Assembly (NCBI GenBank): GCA_009838765.1
Contig: VXQX01000017.1
Coordinates: 10,050 to 74,049, forward strand
Length of the DNA: 64,000 nucleotides
Direction of reading: 5' to 3'
Source: Gemmatimonadales bacterium
GTDB lineage: Bacteria; Gemmatimonadota; Gemmatimonadetes; Palauibacterales; Palauibacteraceae
Position numbers and translations under genes: made by a program
In this document: positions 9,297 through 18,206 of the stretch, in pieces
How positions within the stretch are numbered: the stretch's first letter is position 1
Layout of the letters: each line of letters starts with the position of its first letter
The notes under the pieces: generated by a model
The model's database searches: none
What the model saw: the letters and a program-made list of their open reading frames with translations, nothing else
What the model was told of the DNA's origin: nothing

Positions 9297-11258
9297 ATGC
9301 GCATGCGACCCGATGTCTTCCGGCGCGCCGGACGGTGGCTTCTGCTGCCGGCGGTCGTCCTGCCCGCGTCCCTTCCCGGCGCGGCCTCGGCTCAGGACGG
9401 CCCCTCGCTCGCCGTGGAGGGACCCGCCGTCGTCCTCACCGGCGTTCCCTTCTCCCTTACGCTCCATACGGAGGACGGGGAGAACGCCCGCTATCGCGTG
9501 ACATCCGCCGCGGGACGCGAACTCGCCGCCGGCGCCCTGCCCCTCCGCTCGGAGACGGCCGTGGGTGGGCTGCGGGCCGGGGCGGGGGACCTCCCGCTGA
9601 CCGTGGAGATGGAGTCCGACCAGGGACCGGCGCGCGCGAGCGTGGATCCGCCGCGGTTCCCGGGCTGGATCAGCCTGCTGCCGCCGCTCATCGCGATCGC
9701 CCTCGCGCTCATCTTCCGCCACGTCGTCGTGTCGCTCTTCTTCGGAATCTGGCTGGGCGGGTTCTTCATCGCCGGCCTCGACCCGCTGGCGGGGCTCGGG
9801 CGGACGGTGGACACGTTCATCGTGCCTTCCCTGGCCGATCGCGACAACGCCTCGATCCTCATGTTCTCGGCGCTCCTGAGCGCCATGGTGGGGGTGATCT
9901 CGCGCTCGGGAGGCACACGCGGAATCGTCGAAGCCGTGCGGCCGCTGGCCACCACGCCGCGCCGCGCGCAGCTCGCCACCTTCTTCGCGGGCGTCGGCAT
10001 CTTCTTCGACGACTACGCGAACACCCTCATCGTCGGAAACACCTTCCGCCCCGTCACGGACAAGCTGAAGGTGTCGCGGGAGAAGCTGGCCTACCTCGTG
10101 GATTCGACGGCCGCCCCCGTCGTCACGATCGCCTTCGTATCGACCTGGGTGGGCTTCGAGATCTCGCTGATCCGCGACGGACTTCGTATCGCCGCCGAGC
10201 AGACCGCGGACCCCGCGCTGGCCGGGGCGCTCGCCTCCGCCAGCCCCTTCACCGTATTCCTGAGCAGCATTCCTTACCTCTTCTATCCCATCCTCGCCCT
10301 GTTCATGGTGGCCGCGGTCATCGTTTCGCAGCGGGATTTCGGCCCCATGCACGGAGCGGAGATGCGGGCGCGCACCGGCGGCGGCGTCTTTCGGCCGGGC
10401 TCCCAGCTCATGGTGAACTCCGAGGAGACCGGTCTCGACGCTCCGGAGGGCGTGCCTCTGCGCTGGTACAATGCCGCGATCCCCGTGTTGACGGTCGTCG
10501 CCACGGTCCTTCTGGGGCTGTACTTCGACGGCCGCGGCGCCGTGGGGCCGGCCTCGCTCTGGGACACGTTCGGCGCGGCGGATCCGTTCAAGGCGATCCT
10601 GTGGGGTTCGCTCGCCGGCTGCCTGGTCGCCATCGCGCTGGCCACGACCCAGCGCATCCTGTCGCTGAGCCAGGCGCTCGACGGCTGGCTCGCCGGGATC
10701 CGGGCCATGACGATGGGGTTCGTGATCCTCACCCTGGCGTGGTCGCTCGGTGAGGTGACGAGTCAGCTCGCAACCGCCCAGTACCTGACCCAGGTCCTCG
10801 AAGGCAGCCTCGCGCCGGAACTCATCCCGGTCATCACCTTCGTGACCGCCGCGGTCGTCAGCTTCTGCACCGGCACGTCATGGGCCACGATGACCATCCT
10901 GCTGCCGCTCGTGGTCCCGCTCGTCGTCGCGCTCGGCGGCGCGGCCGGTTTCGAGGCCGGAGGCGGCGAGCTGCTCGTGAGTTCGATCAGTTCGGTCCTC
11001 GCCGGTTCCATCTTCGGGGACCATTGCTCGCCCATCTCCGACACGACGGTGCTCAGTTCGATGGCGTCGGCGTGCGACCACATGGACCATGTGCGGACGC
11101 AACTGCCCTACGCGCTCGTCGTGGCTGCGGCGGCAATGCTCTTCGGCCACGTGGGGACGTCGTACGGACTGTCGCCCTGGATCGCGCACCTGCTCGGCGT
11201 CGGCGTGGTCATCGGGGTGCTGCGCTTCGTGGGGAGGCCCGTTCCCGCGGGAACGTGA
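9297..11258 (+). CDS. NhaC-family Na+/H+ antiporter with periplasmic N-terminal domain
   Basis: A 653-residue inner-membrane antiporter. The membrane domain begins near residue 122 (WISLLPPLIAIALALIFRHV) and carries NhaC-family motifs: FFDDYANTLIVG, SFCTGTSWATMTILLPL and GSIFGDHCSPISDTT. Unusually, it is preceded by a signal peptide (about residues 1-32, ending AASAQDG) and a roughly 85-residue beta-rich domain, so the N-terminus should lie outside the membrane. Either of two ATGs (9297 or 9303) may start it. Exchange of sodium for protons is the family role; some members move organic acids, so the substrate is inferred. It is divergent from pyrR, about 115 bases away. Confidence 0.88.
   Translation: MRMRPDVFRRAGRWLLLPAVVLPASLPGAASAQDGPSLAVEGPAVVLTGVPFSLTLHTEDGENARYRVTSAAGRELAAGALPLRSETAVGGLRAGAGDLPLTVEMESDQGPARASVDPPRFPGWISLLPPLIAIALALIFRHVVVSLFFGIWLGGFFIAGLDPLAGLGRTVDTFIVPSLADRDNASILMFSALLSAMVGVISRSGGTRGIVEAVRPLATTPRRAQLATFFAGVGIFFDDYANTLIVGNTFRPVTDKLKVSREKLAYLVDSTAAPVVTIAFVSTWVGFEISLIRDGLRIAAEQTADPALAGALASASPFTVFLSSIPYLFYPILALFMVAAVIVSQRDFGPMHGAEMRARTGGGVFRPGSQLMVNSEETGLDAPEGVPLRWYNAAIPVLTVVATVLLGLYFDGRGAVGPASLWDTFGAADPFKAILWGSLAGCLVAIALATTQRILSLSQALDGWLAGIRAMTMGFVILTLAWSLGEVTSQLATAQYLTQVLEGSLAPELIPVITFVTAAVVSFCTGTSWATMTILLPLVVPLVVALGGAAGFEAGGGELLVSSISSVLAGSIFGDHCSPISDTTVLSSMASACDHMDHVRTQLPYALVVAAAAMLFGHVGTSYGLSPWIAHLLGVGVVIGVLRFVGRPVPAGT
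11240..11255. repeat. 16-bp perfect palindrome, copy 1
   Basis: CGTTCCCGCGGGAACG, a perfect 8+8 palindrome, forms the last codons of the NhaC-type gene. The identical 16 bases recur just after hemE at 21642-21657. It is not followed by a T tract, so it is not a typical intrinsic terminator. Confidence 0.6.
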
Positions 11259-11345
11259 CCGCGCCGCCGTCTCGCGCCTGCCCGGATCATCCCGGGACCG
11301 CGCGTGGTTCTCCCGAGGCCGCGCGTGATTTTCGTGACACGGAAG

Positions 11346-11361
11346 TGAGAATCGATTATCA
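11346..11361. promoter_or_regulatory. Fur/Zur-like operator upstream of MerC-like gene
   Basis: TGAGAATCGATTATCA has seven-base arms that are inverted repeats with one mismatch around a two-base centre, close to the classic Fur core TGATAAT-N-ATTATCA. It lies about 75 bases before the MerC-like start in an AT-rich patch of otherwise GC-rich DNA. Whether Fur, Zur or another metalloregulator binds is inference. Confidence 0.45.
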
Positions 11362-11392
11362 TTACGCCCTCGGCGTTCACGCTCTGCTCTCT

Positions 11393-11429
11393 TCGCTCCC
11401 GGCGTTGACTCTCGCTCCCGGCGTTGACT
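11393..11429. repeat. Two 18-bp tandem direct repeats
   Basis: TCGCTCCCGGCGTTGACT occurs twice, at 11393-11410 and 11412-11429, with a 19-base period, immediately before the MerC-like start codon. A partial third copy (CCTCGGCGTT) lies near 11378. They occupy the leader and crowd the usual Shine-Dalgarno position, so they could reflect slippage or a binding site. Confidence 0.55.
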
Positions 11430-11436
11430 CGGAATC

Positions 11437-11880
11437 ATGAAGACCCCTATTGCAACTTTTGCCGCCATCCCGCCCGGCGGGTATCTGGTCTCCGGATCGC
11501 GCCTGGCGGGGTGCGCCGCGGCCTGGTGTGGCGTGCATTGTGCAATGACACCGATTCTCGTCGCGGTGGCGCCCGCGCTCGCCCTCTCCGAAGGCGTGGA
11601 ACGAGCGTTTCTGGTCGGGACCGTCGTTCTCGGGGCAGTCATGCTCTTCCTGGGCCCAGCCGGCAGGAACGCGGCGGTGATCCTTGCCTTTGCGGGAGGG
11701 GCCGCGTTCTGGGCTACCTCGCTCGCCGGCTGGCTCGAGCCGCTGCCCGAGACTGCGACGTCGACCGCCGGCAGCCTCGTCCTCGCGGGTGCTCTTCTGC
11801 AGGGTGCCCGTATCTGCCAGGCCGACGCGAACGCGTGCGCGGTGTGCGACGACGACGAGCCCGCGGCCCCGCGAGGCTGA
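11437..11880 (+). CDS. MerC-like small membrane protein
   Basis: A 147-residue integral membrane protein with about four hydrophobic segments. The N-terminal motif CAAAWCGVHCAMTP matches the MerC family, where paired cysteines in the first membrane helix bind mercury or another soft metal. The C-terminus is Cys-rich (CQADANACAVCDDDE), as in many MerC-like proteins found outside mer operons. No merR, merA or merT is nearby, so mercury resistance should not be assumed; with a Fur/Zur-like palindrome upstream, a role in metal handling is plausible. No good Shine-Dalgarno precedes the ATG. It ends one base from convergent tadA. Confidence 0.72.
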   Translation: MKTPIATFAAIPPGGYLVSGSRLAGCAAAWCGVHCAMTPILVAVAPALALSEGVERAFLVGTVVLGAVMLFLGPAGRNAAVILAFAGGAAFWATSLAGWLEPLPETATSTAGSLVLAGALLQGARICQADANACAVCDDDEPAAPRG

Positions 11881-11881
11881 G

Positions 11882-12349
11882 CTAGCGCCGCTGGCGGAAG
11901 AAGTCCCGCAGGAGACGCGCGGATTCGTCGGCGAACACGCCGCTCACGAGTTCCACCCGATGGTTCAGCCGCGGGTGGCAGACGAGATTCTCGACCGACC
12001 CGCACATCCCGGCCTTCGGGTCGGCGGCCCCGAACACCACGGTGCGGACGCGCGCGAGGACCGCGGCACCGGCGCACATCGCGCACGGCTCGAGCGTCGC
12101 GTACAGGGTGTGTCCCTCGAGGCGCCAGTCCCCCAGGCGGGCGGCGGCGGCGCGCAACGCCAGAACCTCCGCGTGGGACGTAGGGTCGGCGTCGGCGCGC
12201 GTGCGGTTGTGCGCCTCCGCGACGATCCCGCCCTCGGGGTCCGTGACGAGGGCGCCGACAGGCACCTCTCCGCGCTCACCCCCGAGGGCCGCGAGTTCGA
12301 GCGCCCGCCGCATCGGCGCCTCGTGCTCGGCCGGCCACGTCGAGTTCAC
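11882..12349 (-). CDS. tadA: tRNA(adenine-34) deaminase TadA
   Basis: Deaminates the wobble adenosine of tRNA-Arg(ACG) to inosine. The 155-residue protein has the zinc motifs HAE (His59, catalytic Glu61) and PCAMC (Cys89, Cys92) in the expected order, and FGAADPKAG typical of TadA rather than other cytidine/deoxycytidylate deaminases. It starts with GTG overlapping the gltX stop by four bases, so two tRNA-related genes are coupled. Confidence 0.93.
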   Translation of the reverse strand: MNSTWPAEHEAPMRRALELAALGGERGEVPVGALVTDPEGGIVAEAHNRTRADADPTSHAEVLALRAAAARLGDWRLEGHTLYATLEPCAMCAGAAVLARVRTVVFGAADPKAGMCGSVENLVCHPRLNHRVELVSGVFADESARLLRDFFRQRR

Positions 12350-13821
12350 GCCGTCATCACCCGGGCATCGAGAAAACGCACCGCCGCGCCAATCCGGGTC
12401 AGGGTCCGCTCCCGCCCCATCGCCTCGAGGACGTCGAAGATGCCGGGGCTCACGCCCTGGCCCATGAGGGCGACGCGGAGGGGGTTGATGATCCGCCCCG
12501 CGCCGACCTCGAGTTCCGCCGCGAGACCCCGCACCTCGGACTCCAGTGTCTCCACGTCGCGGAAGACCGCCTCGCCGGCGAGACGCTCCTCCAGGCGCCG
12601 CAGATGGAACGCCGTCTCCTCCGGGCGCTTCCAGAAACGCTTCACCGCGTCTCCGTCGTAGGCGACGCTCGCAGCGAAGAAGGGAGACACCTGCCGCGCA
12701 AGGGCGGGAAGCGTTCGGGGGCGACCCTTCACGAGATCGATGATCCGCGCCAGACGCTCCGGCGAGGCTTCGAGTCCGGGGTGGTCGCCCGCCGGATCCC
12801 CCCCCTCCTCATGCGCCTCCCGGCCGAGAATCCCGACCACCGCCGCAGCCAGGTCGGCCGCCGGAGCGTCGGCGATGTGGCGCCCGTTCAGCCAGCCGAG
12901 CTTTTCCAGGTCGAACACCGCGCTCTTCTTCAGCACGCGACCGATGGAAAACGCCTCGATCAGGCCTCCGGCATCGAACACCTCCCGGTCATCCCCCGGC
13001 GACCAGCCGAGGAGGGCGAGGAAGTTCACCATCCCCTCGGGCAGGTACCCGTCGTCGCGATACGCGAGCACCGACAGCGCGCCATGGCGCTTCGAGAGCC
13101 GCTTGCCGTCCGGCCCGAGGATCAGCGGCACGTGCCCGAAGACGGGGAGCGGTCGGCCGAGGGCCCGGTAGAGGAGGATCTGCTTCGGCGTGTTCGAGAG
13201 GTGGTCGTCCCCGCGGATCACGTGCGTAATCCCGGCCTCCGCATCATCGGAGACCACGGCGAGATTGTAGACGGGTGTCTCGTCGGAGCGAAGGACGATG
13301 AAGTCGTCGATCGAACCGGTGGGGAACGACATCGGCCCGTGGATCATGTCCTCCCACTCGATCGCCTCCTCCGGCACCCGTACACGGAGCGCGAACGGCT
13401 CCCCGGCGTCGGCCCGCGCCCGCGAAACCGAGGGATCCAGGCGGCCGCAACGGCCATCGTACCCGTACCCCGACCCGGCCCGCTTCGCCTCCTCGCGGCG
13501 CGCCGTCAGTTCCTCTGCCGTGCAGAAACACCGGTAGGCGGCGCCCTGCCGGAGCAGGTTCAGGGCATCGCGGCGGTGCCGCTCGACGCCGTCCGCCTGG
13601 AAGACCGGCCCCTCGTCCACGTCCAGCCCCAGCCATGCGAGTCCCTCCAGGATGGCCCGCGTGTGCTCGGGGCGGGAACGCGCCCGGTCCGTGTCCTCCA
13701 CGCGCAGGAGGAATGTCCCGCCCGCGCGGCGGGCATACAGCCAGTTGAACAGCGCCGTGCGCGCGCCGCCCACGTGCAGGAAACCGGTGGGACTGGGGGC
13801 GAACCGCACCCGTACCGTCAA
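12346..13821 (-). CDS. gltX: Glutamyl-tRNA synthetase
   Basis: Charges tRNA-Glu (possibly tRNA-Gln too if the organism uses the amidotransferase route). The 491-residue class I enzyme begins VRFAPSPTGFLHVGGART with the HIGH-like HVGG, and has the KLSKR-type motif GKRLSKRHG near the middle. A TTG start at 13821, six bases after a GAGGAG, puts the Rossmann strand at the N-terminus; the upstream ATG at 13932 would overlap the divergent thiolase start and add 37 non-conserved residues. Near residue 350 a short acidic, Gly-rich insertion (EEGGDPAGDHPG) is not conserved. Confidence 0.94.
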   Translation of the reverse strand: MTVRVRFAPSPTGFLHVGGARTALFNWLYARRAGGTFLLRVEDTDRARSRPEHTRAILEGLAWLGLDVDEGPVFQADGVERHRRDALNLLRQGAAYRCFCTAEELTARREEAKRAGSGYGYDGRCGRLDPSVSRARADAGEPFALRVRVPEEAIEWEDMIHGPMSFPTGSIDDFIVLRSDETPVYNLAVVSDDAEAGITHVIRGDDHLSNTPKQILLYRALGRPLPVFGHVPLILGPDGKRLSKRHGALSVLAYRDDGYLPEGMVNFLALLGWSPGDDREVFDAGGLIEAFSIGRVLKKSAVFDLEKLGWLNGRHIADAPAADLAAAVVGILGREAHEEGGDPAGDHPGLEASPERLARIIDLVKGRPRTLPALARQVSPFFAASVAYDGDAVKRFWKRPEETAFHLRRLEERLAGEAVFRDVETLESEVRGLAAELEVGAGRIINPLRVALMGQGVSPGIFDVLEAMGRERTLTRIGAAVRFLDARVMTA

Positions 13822-13925
13822 TCTGCGCTCCTCTTCCTCGGAGAAACCGCCGAACTCTCCGCGCCCTGCGCGCCGAAGCCCGGGCAGGCCGTGGATCGTT
13901 CCATCTTGGATGGACGACCGATAGG

Positions 13926-15224
13926 ATGCCACGCATGAGCTCCGGATCCGCTTTCGTCCTGCCCGGCCTCCGCAGTCCGTTCGCGAAGATCGACCGGGAA
14001 CTGTCGCGCTTCAACGGTCTGGCGCTTTCCGCCCCGGTGATCCAGCAGACAGTCGCGGGCGACGGGGGCCCGGGCCGGGACGCGGCAGGCAGGATCGACC
14101 TCTTCCTGTGGGGCGCGGTCATCCCCTCGCTCACGGTGAGCAACTGGGGCCGGGAAGTCTGGTTCGAGGCGGGACTCGACGCGAGCGTCCCGGCTCAGGG
14201 GATCGTTCAGGCGTGCGCCACTTCGCTCGCCGCCGCCACTCACGGCGCGGGCCAGATTGCGGCAGGGCGGGCCGATCTCGTGCTCTGCGGCGGCGTGGAG
14301 TCGATGAGCCACACGCAGATCGGACTCTCGCCGGGACTCAGCCGCACCATCCGGCGCGCCGGGAGCGCGGGCAGCCCGCCGCGCATGGCGCGGACGCTGG
14401 CGGGGATTCGTCCCCGCGACCTTCGCATCTCGGCCCCCGCGGTGAAGGAGCGCACGACGGGAAAGACGATGGGACGGCACGCCGAGGAGATGGCCCGTGA
14501 ATGGGACATCTCGCGTGAGGCCCAGGACCGCTTTGCGCTCGCGAGTCACGAAGGCGCCACCCGGGATGAGGGAGCCTTCTTCCGGCCACTGCTTGTCACG
14601 CCCGGCACCTTCCCGATCGACCGCGACACCCTCCCGCGCCCCGGCACGTCGCTGGAGAAGCTCGCGGGCCTCCGCCCCGCCTTCTCCCGCTCCGGGGGGA
14701 CGCTCACGGCGGGTAACTCGACCCCGCTCACGGACGGCGCCGCCGCGTGCTGGGTCGCGTCCGCGGCCGGGCTCTCCCTGCTCCCCGACTCCCTCCCCCG
14801 GGCGCGCCTGCTGGACTGGCGGCAGGCCGCGATCGACCCGGACCGGGAGGGGCTCCTCATCGCCCCGGCCCTCGCGATCGCCGAACTGCTGCACCGCCAT
14901 GGACTGACGCTCGAGGACATCGGGCTGTGGGAGTTCCACGAGGCGTTCGCAGCGCAGGTCCTGTGCACGATCGCGGCGCTCGAAGATCCGGAGTGGCTCG
15001 CCGCGCGCTCCTCCGCGAAGGACGGTCTCGGCTCTTTCCCGCGCGACCGGATCAACCCCAACGGCGGCAGCGTCGCGCTCGGACACCCCTTCGGCGCCAC
15101 CGGAGCGCGCATCCTCTGCCAGGCGGTACTCGAACTCGCGGGGCACCCCGCAGGCACCCGCGCGATCGTCAGCGTGTGCGCCGCGGGCGGCCTCGGCCAC
15201 GTGGCGCTGCTCGAGGCGGTTTAG
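13926..15224 (+). CDS. FadI-like acetyl-CoA C-acyltransferase (thiolase)
   Basis: A 432-residue thiolase: cleaves 3-ketoacyl-CoA with CoA, or runs in reverse. The nucleophile is Cys97 in QACATSLAA, which resembles FadI (ACATS) more than FadA/AtoB (CASG). His comes in EFHEAFAAQ, then NPNGGSVALGHPFGATGAR and the second Cys in SVCAAGGLGH. A hydratase/dehydrogenase FadJ partner is not adjacent, so pathway assignment (beta-oxidation) is inferred. A second ATG at 13935 is an equally possible start. The last 56 bases overlap convergent ctaA. Confidence 0.85.
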   Translation: MPRMSSGSAFVLPGLRSPFAKIDRELSRFNGLALSAPVIQQTVAGDGGPGRDAAGRIDLFLWGAVIPSLTVSNWGREVWFEAGLDASVPAQGIVQACATSLAAATHGAGQIAAGRADLVLCGGVESMSHTQIGLSPGLSRTIRRAGSAGSPPRMARTLAGIRPRDLRISAPAVKERTTGKTMGRHAEEMAREWDISREAQDRFALASHEGATRDEGAFFRPLLVTPGTFPIDRDTLPRPGTSLEKLAGLRPAFSRSGGTLTAGNSTPLTDGAAACWVASAAGLSLLPDSLPRARLLDWRQAAIDPDREGLLIAPALAIAELLHRHGLTLEDIGLWEFHEAFAAQVLCTIAALEDPEWLAARSSAKDGLGSFPRDRINPNGGSVALGHPFGATGARILCQAVLELAGHPAGTRAIVSVCAAGGLGHVALLEAV

Positions 15225-16296
15225 CGCCGAGTTCGAAGGTCACGCCCAGGAGCGCGGTGAAGAGGACGAGCGCGTTCGCCTGGTGGAGCGCCGCCAGCGA
15301 GATGGGGACGAAGAGCAGCAGCGTCGCGACCCCGAGCGCGGCCTGCGCCCATGCCGCCGCGAAGCCCGCGTGCGCCCACGTTCGTGCGGGCGCCGGAGCG
15401 CGGCGAGCGCAGGCCCACCAGTGCGCCGTGACGCCCGCGAGCAGTACGATGGCGAGGATGCGGTGGTTGAACTGCGCCGTCGTCCGGTCCTCGAAGGGGC
15501 TCAGCCACCAGGGGGTCGCCCCGAAGAGGTCGGGGGGAATCCAGCCGTTCCCCATTTTCGGGAACGTGTTGTAGATGAGCCCCGCGTCCAGGCCCGCGAC
15601 GAAGCCCCCTGACAGCAGGGTGAGCGCGGCGAGCCCGAGCACGACGGCCGACCCCCGTCGAAGGCCGGCGCCCCGCCCGGATCCCGGGTCGCCGTCTCCC
15701 GCCCCGCCTCCCACGCCGTCTCCCACGCCGGGGCGCAGCAACGAGAGCGCGGTCCACAGCGTGAGGGCGTAGACGAGGACGGCGAGCGCGAGGTGCGCGG
15801 TCAGCCGGTAGGGGCTCACGCGAGGGATGTCGACGAGTCCGCTCCGCACCATCCACCAGCCGAGCAGCCCCTGCGCGCCACCCAGCGCGAACAGGAGCAG
15901 AAGGCGGGGGATAAGGGATCGGGGAATCATCCGCCGCAGGAGGAAGACCGCGAAGGGGATGATGAAGACGAGGCCGATCACGCGCCCCAGCATCCGGTGC
16001 GCGTACTCGAACCAGAAGATGCGCTTGAACTCGGCCAGCGACATCCCGCGGTTCACGAGTCGGTATTCCGGCGAGTCCCGATAAGCGGCGAACTCGCGCT
16101 CCCACTCCTCGGCGCTCAACGGGGGAACGACGCCGCTCACCGGCTCCCAGTCGACCATCGAGAGGCCTGATCCGGTCAGGCGGGTCACGCCTCCGACGAC
16201 GAGGGTCGCCGCGACGAGCGCGCAGCCGAGGAGGAGCCAGGCCGCGATGATCCGGGCGTGGCGCCGCGATTCGCTCTGGAGAGGAGGCGATGGCAT
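15169..16296 (-). CDS. ctaA: Heme A synthase (COX15/CtaA type 2)
   Basis: Oxidises the C8 methyl of heme O to the formyl of heme A for aa3-type cytochrome oxidase. The 375-residue protein has eight predicted membrane helices in two halves. Conserved histidines lie in WFEYAHRMLGR, RLTAHLALA, QFNHRILAI and LHQANAL; TRLTGSGLSMVDWEPVSG and FKRIFWFEYAHR identify the type 2 (mitochondrial/alphaproteobacterial) class lacking the disulfide pair. A Gly/Asp-rich loop near residue 200 is an insertion. The ATG at 16296 gives a short n-region before helix 1. Heme supply genes hemE, hemY and hemH lie 4-8 kb away. Confidence 0.92.
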   Translation of the reverse strand: MPSPPLQSESRRHARIIAAWLLLGCALVAATLVVGGVTRLTGSGLSMVDWEPVSGVVPPLSAEEWEREFAAYRDSPEYRLVNRGMSLAEFKRIFWFEYAHRMLGRVIGLVFIIPFAVFLLRRMIPRSLIPRLLLLFALGGAQGLLGWWMVRSGLVDIPRVSPYRLTAHLALAVLVYALTLWTALSLLRPGVGDGVGGGAGDGDPGSGRGAGLRRGSAVVLGLAALTLLSGGFVAGLDAGLIYNTFPKMGNGWIPPDLFGATPWWLSPFEDRTTAQFNHRILAIVLLAGVTAHWWACARRAPAPARTWAHAGFAAAWAQAALGVATLLLFVPISLAALHQANALVLFTALLGVTFELGAKPPRAAPRGRGRPRRTR

Positions 16297-16408
16297 GAGG
16301 GGTTCCGGGGTGCGTTTGCGCCGGTTTCGCGATCCGTGCGAACTTCGGTCCCTCCCGGAGTCACCGGGGCGCGGAAGATAGACGGGGACGGTGGAGAGGC
16401 CAAGCGCG

Positions 16409-18163
16409 ATGTCGGACTCCGGAGCACGCATTTCGATGTTCGCCCTCCGGCGGCTCGCCCCCAGACTGCGGGCCCACAGGCCGGCGCTCGTCGGGGCCGG
16501 GATCTGCCTGCTCTTCAGCACCGCGATCGGGCTCGCCTTCCCCCTCATCGTCCGCTACCTGATGGACGCGGCCTTCGGCGAGGGGGACCCCGCCCTCCTG
16601 GGTGCGATCGCCCTGGGACTGCTGGGACTCTTCGCCCTCCAGGGCGTGTTCAACTTCGGAGAGACGTACTGGCTGGGGGCGACGGGCGAGCGGGTCGTAA
16701 CGCAATTGCGCGACGAACTCTTCTCCAGGCTGGTCGGACTCTCGCCAGGCTTCCACGCGGGCCGCACGAGCGGCGAACTCACGTCGAGGCTGGCCTCCGA
16801 CTGCTCGACGCTCCAGCAGATCATGGGGCACCAGATCGCCGAGCTCGTGCGGCAGGTGCTCTTCCTCGTCGGCGCGGCGATCCTGCTCACGCTGCTTCAC
16901 TGGCAGCTGATGCTGACGACGCTGACCGTCGCCCCCGTGGTCGTCCTCGCCGGCTTCGCGCTCGGCCGCCTCCTGCGGCGGCGGAGCACAGAGGTGCAGG
17001 ACCGTCTCGCCGCCGCGCACGCGGTCGCGGACGAGGCTTTCGGCCAGATCGAGGTCGTGCAGGGATTCGTGCGGGAGGAGTGGGAAGCGGCCCGCTACCG
17101 GGCCGGCATCGCCGCGGCCCTCGAGGCGGCGCTCTCGCGGGCGGTGGTGCGGGCGGTCCTCTTCGGCGTGCTCACGGTGGTCGCCTTCGGCGGCATCGTG
17201 GCCGTCCTGTGGCAGGGCGGGCGGCTCGTGCTCGCGGCCCAGATCACGGCCGGACAGCTGGTGTCGTTCCTCCTCTACGCCTTCTCCGTGGCGGCGGCGA
17301 TCATGGCGCTCGCGTCGCTGTGGGGCAGCTACCAGGAGGCACAGGGCGCCGCGCGCCGGGTGTTCGACCTCCTCGACATGGACAGCGAGATCACGGACCC
17401 CGAAACCCCGGAATCCCTCGCGGGAGCGGGACCGCCGGAGATCGCCTTCGAGGGCGTCTCGTTCCGCTACGGCGAGGACGAACCGTGGGCCCTGGAGGGG
17501 ATCGACGTGACGGTCGCCCCGGGCGAGGTGGTCGCCCTCGTCGGGCCGAGCGGCGCCGGAAAGACGACCTTCGCGTCGCTCATCCCTCGCTTCTGGGATG
17601 CGACCGAGGGACGCGTGCGCGTGCGCGGGACCGACGTACGGGCCTGCGGCGTGGCGGAGCTGCGATCGCAGGTCGGCATCGTGCCGCAGGACCACCCGCT
17701 CTTCGCCGGCACGATCGCGGAGAACATCGCCTACGGACGGGCGGGGGCGGACCGTCCGGCGATCGAGGCGGCGGCGGAGGCGGCACACGCGCGCGAGTTC
17801 ATCGAGCGGCTTCCGGACGGCTACGACACGCGGGTCGGCGAGCGGGGAGTCCGGCTCTCCGGCGGGCAGCGTCAGCGGATCGCGATCGCCCGTGTCCTCC
17901 TCAAGGAACCGGAGATCCTCATTCTGGACGAGGCGACGAGCGGCCTGGACGCCGAGAGCGAGGCGCTGGTCGAAGAGGCGCTACAACTCGCCTCCGCCGG
18001 GCGGACCACCGTCATCATCGCCCACCGCCTGCGCACGGTGCGGCGCGCCGACCGGCTCTTCGTCCTGGATCGGGGACGGCTCGCGGACAGCGGTCCGCAT
18101 GACGCCCTCATCGATCGCTGCGAACTCTACGCCCGCCTCTACGAGGGCCAGCAACTCGCCTAG
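16409..18163 (+). CDS. ABC exporter half-transporter (MsbA/BmrA type)
   Basis: A 584-residue membrane-ATPase fusion. Six membrane helices occupy about residues 10-310. The ATPase domain has Walker A GPSGAGKT (about 378), Q-loop GIVPQD, signature LSGGQRQRIAIAR (about 482), Walker B ILILDEATS and H-loop IIAHR. Single-gene half-transporters of this kind homodimerise and export lipids, drugs or peptides; substrate cannot be read. A GTG at 16391 would add six residues; the ATG is preferred. It is divergent from ctaA with a short shared promoter region. Confidence 0.9.
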   Translation: MSDSGARISMFALRRLAPRLRAHRPALVGAGICLLFSTAIGLAFPLIVRYLMDAAFGEGDPALLGAIALGLLGLFALQGVFNFGETYWLGATGERVVTQLRDELFSRLVGLSPGFHAGRTSGELTSRLASDCSTLQQIMGHQIAELVRQVLFLVGAAILLTLLHWQLMLTTLTVAPVVVLAGFALGRLLRRRSTEVQDRLAAAHAVADEAFGQIEVVQGFVREEWEAARYRAGIAAALEAALSRAVVRAVLFGVLTVVAFGGIVAVLWQGGRLVLAAQITAGQLVSFLLYAFSVAAAIMALASLWGSYQEAQGAARRVFDLLDMDSEITDPETPESLAGAGPPEIAFEGVSFRYGEDEPWALEGIDVTVAPGEVVALVGPSGAGKTTFASLIPRFWDATEGRVRVRGTDVRACGVAELRSQVGIVPQDHPLFAGTIAENIAYGRAGADRPAIEAAAEAAHAREFIERLPDGYDTRVGERGVRLSGGQRQRIAIARVLLKEPEILILDEATSGLDAESEALVEEALQLASAGRTTVIIAHRLRTVRRADRLFVLDRGRLADSGPHDALIDRCELYARLYEGQQLA

Positions 18164-18206
18164 CCGCACGTGACGCGCTGTACGCAGCACGCCGGCACCG
18201 GGGCCG

